DNA of 64,000 nucleotides from Chitinophagales bacterium. GTDB taxonomy: Bacteria; Bacteroidota; Bacteroidia; Chitinophagales; UBA2359. Both the position numbers and the translations under genes were made by a program. The first letter of the stretch is position 1; the number at the start of each line of letters is the position of its first letter. Positions 1 to 9,385 of this stretch are shown piece after piece. The stretch is from positions 1 through 64,000 of the forward strand of contig JACJXU010000005.1 in the NCBI GenBank assembly GCA_020636475.1. Direction: 5' to 3'. The notes below the pieces were generated by a model that was given only the letters and a program-made list of their open reading frames with translations, did no database searches and was not told the origin of the DNA.

Positions 1-3000
1 AGCTTGTATAAAGTTCAAGTCTATAGAAGGATAAACCGTAGTAGGTGTAAAACTAATTGTTTCGGGATTGTCGCCCGGAATTAGGCAAGTAAAAACTGCC
101 TGAATGTTGTAAACTACTGGGTCGCAGGAATTGGCGGTAGCGTTGTAGCTAAAACTGGTTCCATTTTGCCCATTTACTACATTCCCGTTTTGCAACCAAC
201 TTATAGTATAGTCTGTATTGATAAGAGCAGATTGTGGCGAAACTTGTAGCGAAATACTTACGCTTTCACCATTACAAACTTCGGAAGGAGCATTTTGGAC
301 AATAATAGCACTCGGACAAACGGGTCCGCACGCATAATACACCGATATGTTTTCGCTAATACAATCTATGCCGTTGTAAGTAATTGTCCATTCGTTGTAA
401 CCCGAATCGCCCGCAGCTACGGCTCCGCTAATGTTGCTCGTCGCAGCTGTGAGTACATAATTAGCACAAGTAGTGTTAATAGTAGAAGCTACACAATCTC
501 CTTCGGTGGTTTGGATAAATGAGGCATCATAATTAGGATAAAGCGTAAGTGTCAAACTTCCCGCACTTATCGGCTGCGGATTGTTGGTGCAAATGAGTCC
601 GGCAAATACTTGTATTTGCTCCGGTTCGCACTTGTCGGCTCCACTGTGGTCGTAATTTAGACTGCTGGCAGGAATAGTCATGGCAGCATCGGCAAACCAT
701 TCTATTCCGCCCGAAAGTTGGTCGGGGTCGCTAATAGTAATTTGATTTTCGTAAGAACTTAAATTCGGCACATCACCCACACAAAGATTTTCGCTGGCAC
801 TAAGTGCTTGGGTAACCTGCGGACAAACAGGACCTTCGGGACAATTATAAGGTACTTCGTACAAAATGTCATCCGCCCAGCAATTTCCACCATCATACGA
901 AATATTCCACGAAGCTATGCCACTTTCTCCGGCATTTACATTTGCGGGAACATTTATGGGTGTAATAATATATTCAACACAAGTACTCGAAATTTGTGGT
1001 ACGTTACAATCCGGATTGGTAAATGTGATAAAAGTATCGTTGTAGTCGGGATAAATAGTAACTGTACCCGCATCTAAAAACTGTGGCGCATCGCCTGGCA
1101 CTAAGCAAGTGAATTGTACGCTAAAATTGCTTTGCGAAACATTACAATCTATGTTGCTAATGCTGCTGGCGTAGTTTAAGCCTGTCGCCAAAGGTATCGG
1201 GCTGTTATTGAGCATCCATTGTACGGAATAATCCACATTTATCACTGCCGAAGCTGGTGAAACGCTCAAACTAAGATTTATCACATCGCCGTTGCAGGCA
1301 CTCGCAGGAGCCGCCACCGAAATATTGGCTACGGGGCAAACCTCTCCGCAAGTGTAAGCGGCTTGCACGTTTTGACTAAAACAACTTTGTCCGCTTACGC
1401 CATCGTTGTAAGTAATTGTCCATTCATAAAAGCCTGAGTCGCCCGGATTAATGTTTGGATTGTTGTTGCTGTTGGCAGTAGCAATATAATTATTACACAA
1501 TAAATTAATGGTTGGGCTGGCGCAATCGCCTTCGTTAAGTTGTACTAAATTTGCATCGTAAGCAGGAAATACCGTTACAGCAAGTGTTCCCGCCGAAATT
1601 TCACTTATATTACCATTGTTATTGCATATTAGGGCAAGGTAAAGTGTTTTGGTTTCGGTAACACAGTTGTTGTTGCCGCTGTGGGCGTAGTCGCTTGGCG
1701 TAAGTGTTTGGCTCAATGCGGCATCGCTGTACCACGCGAAACCATCGGCTAAGTTGTCAATATCACTAATTTGCACCTGACTTTCAAAACTGCTGAAATT
1801 TGGTGTTCCGCCATTGCAAATGTCGGTATTCGCATTTAAGGCAGTTGTAACGCTTGGACAAGAAGGAATATAAGGGCAATTATAATTTACCGTAAAGTTT
1901 TCCGACCAGCAATTTCCTGCATTAAAATCAATTTGCCAAGTAGCTGTTCCATTGTCGCCGGGCTGTAAGTTTGCCGGAACATTTACGGCACTTATAACAT
2001 AATTGGCACAAGTGCTGCTAATACTCGGCACTTCACATTCGTTGTTGGTTACGTTTATGAGATTTGCATCATAGTCAGGATAAATGTTTACTGTACCTAC
2101 GGAAATGTTTTGTGGTGCGTCTCCCGGAATTAAGCAAGTAAACGCTAAGGTATAAGTGTGTTGCAAAGCATCGCAATTGGAATTATTAGAAGCATTGACA
2201 ACAAAAGATGTATTAGTTGCTCCTGCAATAGGATTTCCATCTTCCAACCATTGCAAGCTATAATCTATGTTAATTACTGCCGAAGCTGGAGAAATATTTG
2301 CTTGTAAATTAATTGCATCGTTGTTGCAAACGTTGGCAGGAATATTTACAGTTGCAGCAACGGGACAGGCTTGGCAAGAGTAAGGTAAGCTATATGTTTC
2401 GGAAAAACAATTTGTATTGCCATAAGTTACAGTCCAGCTATTGGAGCCTGTTTGCCCCGGCGTAAGGTTTGAAACATTATTTGCCGAAGGCGTAAGTTGA
2501 TAATTAGCACAAGTGCTCATTAGTACCGGAGCTTCGCAGTCGCCTGCGGGTGTGGCATCGTACAGCAAACTCGCATCGTAAGCAGGATAGAGATTGAGCG
2601 TGAGTTGTCCTGCCGAAATAAGTGTCGGGTCGAAAGTACAACTTGCAGCAACATAGAGTGTAACAGTTTCTACGGCACAATTATCATTTCCCGAATGTTG
2701 ATAACTCAAAGGACTTCCTGCCGGAATACTCAAAGCAGCATCTTCGTACCACGAAAAACCATCGAAAGTTTCATTGTATTGCATACTTATCTGGGTTTGG
2801 TACGTTGCAAAAGTGAAACTGTCGTCAGGACATAAGTCTATGGTTTCATTGAGCGGAGTTGTAATCTGCGGACAAGTTGGGCAGGCGTAAGGCAAACTTA
2901 TTGGCGTTGTAAAACAATTATAGCCCGTGCCATCGTTGAAAGTGATGGTAAAGTTGTTATTTCCCGTTTGATTGGCAGGAATACTGCTTACATTGTTGGC

Positions 3001-6000
3001 ATCTGCCGAAATGTTGTAATTATTACAAGTTGTAGTAACCGTAGGTGCTACGCAATCAACGCCATCGTTTATTGTAATAAGTGTTGCATCGTAAGGCGGA
3101 TAAACATTTACCGTTAAAATACCCGCCGGAATTGGATTGCTATCTAAAGTACAGTTGGCGGCAACATAATACGTGAGGGATTCACTACTGCAAGTATTTC
3201 CGCCCGAATGTTGGATACTGTTGGGTAAATTGTTGATTATTTGCGTGAGCGCGGCATCGCTGTACCAAGTGTAGTTGGTAAAGGTAAGTGTGGTGCTTAA
3301 AACGATGTCGTTTTCGTACGAGGCAATATTAATATTGTCGCCGGAGCAAATGCTGGTACTCGCGCTTAAAGGAGTAGTAACTGTTGGACAAGGCGGACAG
3401 TTGTAGGGAATACTAATGTTTTCGCTAAAACAGCTTACTGCATTTGTGTTGTAGGTAATAGTCCAATTATTATTTCCCGTATCGCCCGGATTGAGCATGT
3501 TTATATTATTTGCCGAAGGCGTAATAACGTAATTTGTACAAGTAGTGCTTACTGTTGGCACTTCGCACTCGGCTACGGTAGCCGGAATTTGTATTAAACT
3601 TACATCATAAGCCGGATAAATGTCAATATTGAGTGTCCCTGCCGCGATAGGTTCCGAAATAAGTGTGCAATGCAAGCCCAAGTATAAACTAATACTTTCC
3701 ACTACACAATTATCATTGCCGCTATGTGTGTAACTACTGTTAGCCAGGATTGTTAAACCCGCATCTTCGTACCAATCATAACCATCAAAAGTTGTATCAA
3801 CATCATTGATGACTACCATATTTTCGAAAGAAGCAAAATCTATGGCATCGTCTGTACAAATGGAAATATTTTGGGCTAAAGGTGTGCTAATGTCTGGACA
3901 AGATGGGCAGTAATAATCAATTTCATAAGGCTGCATCCAACAATCGCTTACCGAAATATTCCAAGTAGCCGTGCCGTTGTCGCCCATATTTATTTGTGCC
4001 GGAACGTTCACCGGCGTAAGCGTATAAGTATCGCAGTTTACAATAAGTTGCGGCGGTGTGCAGTCGTCAATAATATTTTCTTGTACAAAATCAGGATTAT
4101 AAGGTGGGTAAATATTTACTTGAGCATTTCCCGCAGCAAGAACAGTTGTATCTAAGCCGGTGCAGAAAAACGCCACATAAACCGTTTGGGTAAATATAGT
4201 ACAGCTATCGCCCTGGTAGCCAAAATCTGCCGGAACAGCTTGTGTAAATGCAGCATCTGTAAACCAGCCAAAACCGCCATTTGTGCCAGTATCGCCTCCA
4301 TTTAGAACTATCTGATTTTCTAAGGTGCTAAAATCTATTGCTTCATCGTAGCAAAAAGAAATATTGCCATTGGAAATACCGCTTACCGTAGGGCAGGTAC
4401 AAGTGTAAAAAGTAGAAATTTGCTCATCACCGCTCCAGCAGGCTTGTCCTTCGGGAATATTGTAAGTAATGTCCCACACCACACTTCCCGCACCAGACGA
4501 TTGTGGAATTTGTACCAAAGTTGCCGTGTAATTGTCACAATTTACAGTAATTTCCGGTTGTTCGCACAAATAATAACTGTCAGTCGATAAAAAAGAAGCG
4601 TCAAAGTCTGGATAAACCACTACGGTATCCATGTTGTGCGTAATGGTACTGTCGCCCGGATTGAGACAATTATACACTACTTCAAAATAATAGGTTGCAG
4701 GGTCGCAGCCTGTAGCGATAAGTGTAGGATTGTAAGACGTTTGGTTATTTGCCGAAGGCACTAAAACGCCGTTTCTGTACCACTGTAAAGTATAGTCTAT
4801 GCCCGGAATGGCATGCAAAGAAGCGTTTTCGGGTGTACTTACACTTACTTCCAAGTGAATTTGGTCGTTGTTGCATGCAGTAGCGGGTGCTGTAGAAACT
4901 ACATCGACGGCTTCGCAGACTACAGGGCACTCGAAAGGAACTGAATAGGTTTCTTCTACACATAATTGTCCTAAAGGATTGTATAGGCTAATATTGTACG
5001 ACCAATTACCTACATCGCCCGGAATAATAGGATTAATAGCTGTTGTATCGTTGAGGGAAATTTCAAACTCAGGACAAGCGTAAGCCACTGTTGGCGGAAT
5101 ATTGTTACAAGCATCGCCTTCATCCGAAATAAATATTAAGCCAGCATCATAGTCGGGATAAGTAATTACTTCCAAAATACCCGCAACAATATTAGGAGGA
5201 ATGGTTATACCATCATCAAAGGTACAATAGTATCCTAAATAGAAATGTTTAAATTCGGGTGTACAAGGGTCGGCTCCATTATGCAACCAACTTTGTGCAG
5301 AAAGCGGAATGCTTAAGGCTTCGTTTTCGAACCAAGCAAAACCCGTTATTTGGGCTTGGTAGCCACCTATAAAAAACACTTGTGCTTCGTACTCGCTCAA
5401 ATCCAGTTCATTGCCGCTACAATTTTCTACCTGTGTTTCAAAACCCGTTGCAAAAATAGGACATTCTGGTTGTTGCGGACACATATAAGGCACTTCAACA
5501 ATTTGATTTAAACAATCAAAACCATAATAAGAAAGTGTCCATTGCGCGGTACCATTTTCACCCGAACCTACCACGAAAGGAACAGTTCCCGGCACAGGCG
5601 TAGCTGCCAAAGCTCCGGCACAGTTGATGGTTAGTGTAGGAGGCATACATTCTTCTGATGTGGTAGAAATAAGCGTGGGAATTTGTGCCTGCGGAATAAA
5701 ATTAGGGAAAATACTAATATTTAGCGTTCCGGCAGGAATTGGTTCTGCTTGCACATCACAGATAAGACCTACATAAATGTCAAAATTGTCCACATTACAA
5801 TAATCTCCATTATAAATAAAAGCATTAAGCGCAACGGGCTGAGTTAATTCGGCATCAGAATACCACTGAAAACTTTGAAAAACATCAAAAGGGTCGCTAA
5901 AAGAGACTTGATTAGCATAAGTGTTTAAAGGAATAAAATCTCCTGCACAAGCTGAAACGCTAGCACTTAGTGGTCCATTAATAATAGGACAACCCGGACA

Positions 6001-6520
6001 AGACCAATCGGTAGGTCCGTAACTCGCCGACCAGTTACAAGGTCCGTTAATAGGTTCTATCGTCCACGAGGAACTTCCTTGTGTTCCAGATTCAATGGTT
6101 GAACCAGCAGGTGGATTGCTTGGAGCCGGTGTAATTTGATAATTCGGACAATTAGAAACCAAAGTAGGAGCTACACATTCATCTTCCGTAAGTTGCATTA
6201 GCTCTGCATGGTATTCGGGATAAATCATCAACTGAATAGAACCGGCTTTGATTGCCGTAGAAGTAAGCGTACATAAAATACCTAAATAAAGCGTGATACT
6301 TTGCGGACTACATACTTCATCGGTTGCCGCAGCTACGTTGGCAGGATTTACACCTTGTGTAAGCGCATTATCTGTGTACCAAGCATAACCATTGAAAGTA
6401 CCATTGGGGTCGGAATAATTTACAGAAGGATTGGCAATTCCACTAATAGTGTTGTATAAGTCACCTTCACAAATACTATAGGAGCCACTAAGAAGCGCAT
6501 TTACCTGTGGACAATCTTGG
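1..6520 (-). repeat. Tandem ~516 bp (~172 aa) protein-coding repeats in the giant surface protein
   Basis: The motif coding for the unit start (C-P ... or C-x-x-C-P) recurs near 6510, 5990, 5470, 4920, 4390, 3900, 3390, 2875, 2365, 1860, 1340, 830 and 315, a mean spacing of about 516 bp. Units with SPASAxIN (near 4900, 2365, 1340, 315) interleave with units carrying the HSG motif; from 2875 to the left edge they alternate strictly. DNA identity between units is only moderate, so the array is old rather than freshly amplified. Confidence 0.85.
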
Positions 6521-7959
6521 CATTGTTCTATTGGCGGGAATGGTCCGTCCACACAATTACAGATATTAGGGTCCCAATAATCTTCTCCATCAATACAAGG
6601 GTCGGTAGTACATTGCGCCGCGGGGTTCATTTGTAGCGTAACATTTGCCATTGACGTACAAGGAGGGCTGCCGCCCGAACTCACTACGGCAGTAACAGTA
6701 GTAGGACCGCTGCTAAAGTTGCTCGGATTTCCGATAGGATTACTCGCGCCGGGACCGGAATACCAAGTAACCGTACCGCTGCCCGCCGAAACATCTAAAT
6801 TGTAAGAACTTAGGTTAAAAATTGCTTGCCCTGTACCGAAATCTGTTTCACAGCCATTAATAATAATATTACTTGCCGTAGGCGTAGGCAACACCGTTAG
6901 GGTAACAGTGGTGGTAGCAGAACAACCATTTGCGGTGGAAATTTGCGCCACAACCGTACCTCCTGATGAAGTATAATTTGTAAAGTTGCTAATAGGTCCG
7001 GTAGTGCCGGGACCTGTAAACCAGTTGATAGTAGTTCCGGGTCCTCCATTGAGAATTTCGCCAGCTACAGAAAGTAAATTAAACGTAGCTGTATTGCCGC
7101 CGGGTTGGGTAGAACATGCAGAAATAGAAGCTGGAACAGGACTTGGTGCTTCATTTACATCTATCGTCACATCGTCTGACATTGGCGGGCAGGAATCATC
7201 GCTAATGGTAACGGTATAATTTAATTGTCCTGAAAAACCCGCCGGAATGTTAATGCTCGGATTGCTTACATTCACGTTGCCGCCAATAGCTTGGGTAGCA
7301 GCAGCACTACCGCCCATCCAAATTATATCTACAATTCCATCGGGCGTTCCGGTAAAAATATTAGAAGCCCCAATACTAAGTGTCTGCCCGGAACAAGCCT
7401 GAAGGTCGGGTAAATCCACTATTTCTATATCACAAAAAACGATACTACAATCCGTAGCACCCGTACCACTTGTTTGCTCGGCGATAATTTGCGTGGGTTG
7501 GTTGGAGAAGTTGGTAATCATTAATAAATAAACCTGTCCTACAACAGCACTGGAAAGGTTTAAATACTCGGTAGCCTGTGGATTATAGCTACAATCCACC
7601 GAATTCGATAAAGCCCCACAATTAGATAAAGCTGTGGGCAAATCCGAAAAAGGACCCCAGCAAACAAAGTCCACATCCACATTGTTGGTATTGGTAAGGT
7701 CTATGTTAATACTGCCGGATTCGGAGATAGTAAAATAAAACCAAGCAGCATTAGGTTGGGTGAACACTGTTTGCCATGCGCCACTACCACAGGAATAATT
7801 ATTTCCTGAAGGCTGGGAACTTCCATTGTTTACACCGGCAGGATAAGTTACGCCCACATCGCCGCAAAAAGGACCCGCCGAAGCACAGTTTGTTCCTTGT
7901 GAAAATAAGTTGTAAAAGTTGAATATGCTAAAAAGAAGGATAAGGTAAAATTTTTTCAT
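1..7959 (-). CDS. Giant cysteine-rich tandem-repeat secreted surface protein (partial, C-terminus outside window)
   Basis: Open frame from ATG at 7959 to the left edge (2653 codons seen, no stop). Residues 1-21 are a signal peptide (MKKFYLILLFSIFNFYNLFSQ). About 24-185 form a beta-sandwich-like N-terminal domain of the kind found on Bacteroidota surface proteins (CASAGPFCG start, Trp/Asn-rich). About 190-450 hold two or three SprB/PKD-like repeats with paired Cys. About 447-480 is a short Cys motif (CIDGEDYWDPNICNCVDG). From about 483 to the edge there are roughly 12-13 units of ~172 residues, each opening with a C-P or C-x-x-C motif and carrying a YPxYDA motif. Two unit types can be told apart: one has a Y-x-H-S-G motif, the other a SPASAxI(N)xDY motif. 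Export and surface anchoring by the type IX system is inferred, because the C-terminal sorting domain would lie outside the window. No enzyme domain seen; adhesin or gliding surface protein is the likeliest role. Confidence 0.9.
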   Translation of the reverse strand, partial: MKKFYLILLFSIFNFYNLFSQGTNCASAGPFCGDVGVTYPAGVNNGSSQPSGNNYSCGSGAWQTVFTQPNAAWFYFTISESGSINIDLTNTNNVDVDFVCWGPFSDLPTALSNCGALSNSVDCSYNPQATEYLNLSSAVVGQVYLLMITNFSNQPTQIIAEQTSGTGATDCSIVFCDIEIVDLPDLQACSGQTLSIGASNIFTGTPDGIVDIIWMGGSAAATQAIGGNVNVSNPSINIPAGFSGQLNYTVTISDDSCPPMSDDVTIDVNEAPSPVPASISACSTQPGGNTATFNLLSVAGEILNGGPGTTINWFTGPGTTGPISNFTNYTSSGGTVVAQISTANGCSATTTVTLTVLPTPTASNIIINGCETDFGTGQAIFNLSSYNLDVSAGSGTVTWYSGPGASNPIGNPSNFSSGPTTVTAVVSSGGSPPCTSMANVTLQMNPAAQCTTDPCIDGEDYWDPNICNCVDGPFPPIEQCQDCPQVNALLSGSYSICEGDLYNTISGIANPSVNYSDPNGTFNGYAWYTDNALTQGVNPANVAAATDEVCSPQSITLYLGILCTLTSTAIKAGSIQLMIYPEYHAELMQLTEDECVAPTLVSNCPNYQITPAPSNPPAGSTIESGTQGSSSWTIEPINGPCNWSASYGPTDWSCPGCPIINGPLSASVSACAGDFIPLNTYANQVSFSDPFDVFQSFQWYSDAELTQPVALNAFIYNGDYCNVDNFDIYVGLICDVQAEPIPAGTLNISIFPNFIPQAQIPTLISTTSEECMPPTLTINCAGALAATPVPGTVPFVVGSGENGTAQWTLSYYGFDCLNQIVEVPYMCPQQPECPIFATGFETQVENCSGNELDLSEYEAQVFFIGGYQAQITGFAWFENEALSIPLSAQSWLHNGADPCTPEFKHFYLGYYCTFDDGITIPPNIVAGILEVITYPDYDAGLIFISDEGDACNNIPPTVAYACPEFEISLNDTTAINPIIPGDVGNWSYNISLYNPLGQLCVEETYSVPFECPVVCEAVDVVSTAPATACNNDQIHLEVSVSTPENASLHAIPGIDYTLQWYRNGVLVPSANNQTSYNPTLIATGCDPATYYFEVVYNCLNPGDSTITHNMDTVVVYPDFDASFLSTDSYYLCEQPEITVNCDNYTATLVQIPQSSGAGSVVWDITYNIPEGQACWSGDEQISTFYTCTCPTVSGISNGNISFCYDEAIDFSTLENQIVLNGGDTGTNGGFGWFTDAAFTQAVPADFGYQGDSCTIFTQTVYVAFFCTGLDTTVLAAGNAQVNIYPPYNPDFVQENIIDDCTPPQLIVNCDTYTLTPVNVPAQINMGDNGTATWNISVSDCWMQPYEIDYYCPSCPDISTPLAQNISICTDDAIDFASFENMVVINDVDTTFDGYDWYEDAGLTILANSSYTHSGNDNCVVESISLYLGLHCTLISEPIAAGTLNIDIYPAYDVSLIQIPATVAECEVPTVSTTCTNYVITPSANNINMLNPGDTGNNNWTITYNTNAVSCFSENISIPYNCPPCPTVTTPLSASTSICSGDNINIASYENDIVLSTTLTFTNYTWYSDAALTQIINNLPNSIQHSGGNTCSSESLTYYVAANCTLDSNPIPAGILTVNVYPPYDATLITINDGVDCVAPTVTTTCNNYNISADANNVSSIPANQTGNNNFTITFNDGTGYNCFTTPISLPYACPTCPQITTPLNETIDLCPDDSFTFATYQTQISMQYNETFDGFSWYEDAALSIPAGSPLSYQHSGNDNCAVETVTLYVAASCTFDPTLISAGQLTLNLYPAYDASLLYDATPAGDCEAPVLMSTCANYQLTPSANNVSNLTPGQTGSNSWTVTYGNTNCFSETYSLPYSCQACPVAATVNIPANVCNNDAINLQANISPASAVINIDYSLQWLEDGNPIAGATNTSFVVNASNNSNCDALQHTYTLAFTCLIPGDAPQNISVGTVNIYPDYDANLINVTNNECEVPSISSTCANYVISAVNVPANLQPGDNGTATWQIDFNAGNCWSENFTVNYNCPYIPSCPSVTTALNANTDICNGGTPNFSSFESQVQISDIDNLADGFAWYSDAALSQTLTPSDYAHSGNNNCVTETKTLYLALICNNNGNISEISAGTLAVTVFPAYDANLVQLNEGDCASPTINLLCNNYIATANSNNNPNINPGDSGFYEWTITYNDGVSGQSCFSQNVQAAYTCGEVCPVANISVAAPASACNGDVINLSLSVSPASAVINVDYSVQWMLNNSPIPLATGLNYASSISNIDCNVSQSNFSVQFTCLVPGDAPQFLDAGTVTIYPDYNDTFITFTNPDCNVPQISSTCVEYIITPINVPANVNAGESGIASWNISYDGGNCWADDILYEVPYNCPEGPVCPQVTQALSASENLCVGDVPNLSSYENQITISDPDQLSGGIEWFADAAMTIPASSLNYDHSGADKCEPEQIQVFAGLICTNNPQPISAGSLTLTLYPNYDASFIQTTEGDCVASTINTTCANYVLTAATSNISGAVAAGDSGYNEWTITYNGIDCISENISVYYACGPVCPSAIIVQNAPSEVCNGESVSISLQVSPQSALINTDYTISWLQNGNVVNGQNGTSFSYNATANSCDPVVYNIQAVFTCLIPGDNPETISFTPTTVYPSIDLNFIQA

Positions 7960-8248
7960 ACGCGAAAAGGGTTTGTTTTGTGCAATAGCTATGCAAACAC
8001 TGTTTTTTTACTAAATTCTTAAAATAAAAAGTTTTCACTAAGTTAGTGCGAATAGTTTAATTCATAGTAGTTTTATTGCAATTAGTTCTATTTTTTGACA
8101 AAAAAAGCTAAAAAAATAACGATAACTATAAATGATATTTAGATGTTTGAAAAAACATCTATTTTGCACAATTTGTGATATAAAACGTATCTGCTAAAAA
8201 ATTGGATGGAAAACTTGGGCGAAAGGATGGCGTAATTAATAAAAATAA
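7960..8248. other. Intergenic leader region of the giant surface-protein gene
   Basis: AT-rich, no open frame of note. A perfect 9-bp hairpin with a GAAA loop lies at 8140-8161 (TAGATGTTT / AAACATCTA). It could be a leader hairpin of the leftward gene. I found no TAnnTTTG element on the minus strand here, so the promoter of the giant gene is not identified. Confidence 0.4.
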
Positions 8249-8283
8249 AAAAGGTTAAATATTAAATTAATATTTAACCTTTT
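8249..8283 (-). terminator. Terminator downstream of tRNA-Val
   Basis: 15-bp inverted repeat (AAAGGTTAAATATTA with its complement, 3-nt centre) directly downstream of the tRNA on the minus strand, ending in a T-rich tract. Confidence 0.7.
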
Positions 8284-8296
8284 GAAAACTATGGAG

Positions 8297-8371
8297 TGGG
8301 CGATAATGGATTCGAACCATTGACCCCCTGCTTGTAAGGCAGGTGCTCTGAACCAGCTGAGCTAATCGCCC
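8297..8371 (-). tRNA. tRNA-Val (anticodon TAC)
   Basis: 75 nt cloverleaf. Acceptor arms GGGCGAT / ATCGCCC, D arm with AGCTCAGCTGGTT, anticodon stem CCTGC / GCAGG around loop CTTACAA giving anticodon TAC, T arm with GGTTCGAATCC. Discriminator A is followed by CTCCA, so the CCA end is not encoded directly next to it. Confidence 0.95.
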
Positions 8372-8436
8372 TTGTTATTAATCGTGTTAAAAAACAATTT
8401 TTTGGTAGTTTTTAATGCCTTCCCAAAAAAGTGCTG

Positions 8437-8468
8437 CAAATTTAAAAGCATCTTTTGGATTGTGCAAA
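8437..8468 (-). promoter_or_regulatory. Promoter of tRNA-Val
   Basis: On the minus strand TTTG (8468-8465), 20 nt spacer, TAAATTTG (8444-8437). This matches the Bacteroidota consensus TTTG - N19-21 - TAnnTTTG, about 65 nt upstream of the tRNA. Confidence 0.7.
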
Positions 8469-8569
8469 TTTTTTAGCAAAAAAAATGAAATTATTTCCGA
8501 GAGAGAAAATAATTGCCAAGTTTTTAGTTTATTTGAACATCATTTACAATGAATACAATATAACAACTT

Positions 8570-9385
8570 ATGAAAAAATTACGGTGGGCGGGTTTTCTGA
8601 GCTTATTTTTCTCCACTTATTTGTTTGCACAGCCGTGGACGAATGTTCCCGATGCAGAAACTACAGCATTGGGATACTGCACCAGCATACAAACGGGAGC
8701 TTTTTCGCTGATGAATAATCCCGCAGGTATGCAGCACGACTCTACGCTGACGGTTGCCATTTTTGGCGAGAATAAATTTTTATTAGAAGGTGTGAATACT
8801 TTTGCGGTAGCGGCTACTTTGCCGGTTCATTTTGGCGCATTTGGCTTGGGTGTTACACAGTTTGGCAATACCGACTATAACCAGCAGCGATTTAGCTTCG
8901 GTTATGCCAAAAAATTGCTACCCAACTTTAGCGTAGGTCTTTCTTTCGACTACGTGCAATTTCAGATTACAGAAGCCGAAGGTGTGAATGCGTTTACCGC
9001 AGGTGTGGGCTTGCAATATCAACCCACCGACGAAATTTATGTAGGAATGCGCTTGTTCAATCCTTTCAAAATCGCGTTTAGTGATTTCACGGGCGACCAA
9101 GCTCCGGCAGTAATAGCTTTGGGCGCAGCGTATTCGCCTTCCGAAAAGGCAAAGTTGTTGATTGAAGTAGAAAAAACAACCGACTTCGACCTTACTTTTA
9201 AGGCAGGAATTGCTTATCGGATAATTCCTGCACTCTCCTTACGTGTGGGCTACACCGACAATCCTTCTCATTTTACCGCAGGTGTGGGTTTTTATGTAGG
9301 ACGCTTCGATTTTGCCATTGCCAACGATTTTCACCCTGTTTTGGGCAGCTCACCTCAAATAAGCATTCAGTATCATGCTAAATAA
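8570..9385 (+). CDS. PorV/PorQ-like outer-membrane beta-barrel protein
   Basis: 271 residues with a signal peptide (to about 21, ending LFAQ). The mature part begins with a segment typical of the UPF0164/PorV-PorQ group (GAFSLMNNPAGM at about 44-55), then alternating hydrophobic/aromatic strands with Gly turns (GFYVGRF, LRVGYTDNP) as in an outer-membrane barrel. In that group PorV and PorQ serve type IX secretion as shuttle or attachment proteins; whether this member does is not shown. It overlaps the next gene by 11 bp, so the two are probably translated together. PorV proper is usually longer (~380 residues). Assignment to a barrel is firm, the family name less so. Confidence 0.7.
   Translation: MKKLRWAGFLSLFFSTYLFAQPWTNVPDAETTALGYCTSIQTGAFSLMNNPAGMQHDSTLTVAIFGENKFLLEGVNTFAVAATLPVHFGAFGLGVTQFGNTDYNQQRFSFGYAKKLLPNFSVGLSFDYVQFQITEAEGVNAFTAGVGLQYQPTDEIYVGMRLFNPFKIAFSDFTGDQAPAVIALGAAYSPSEKAKLLIEVEKTTDFDLTFKAGIAYRIIPALSLRVGYTDNPSHFTAGVGFYVGRFDFAIANDFHPVLGSSPQISIQYHAK

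Noticed and set aside
8455..8718. 87-codon frame overlapping the start of the PorV/PorQ-like gene
   Set aside because: Overlaps the tRNA-Val promoter and the better supported gene in another frame.
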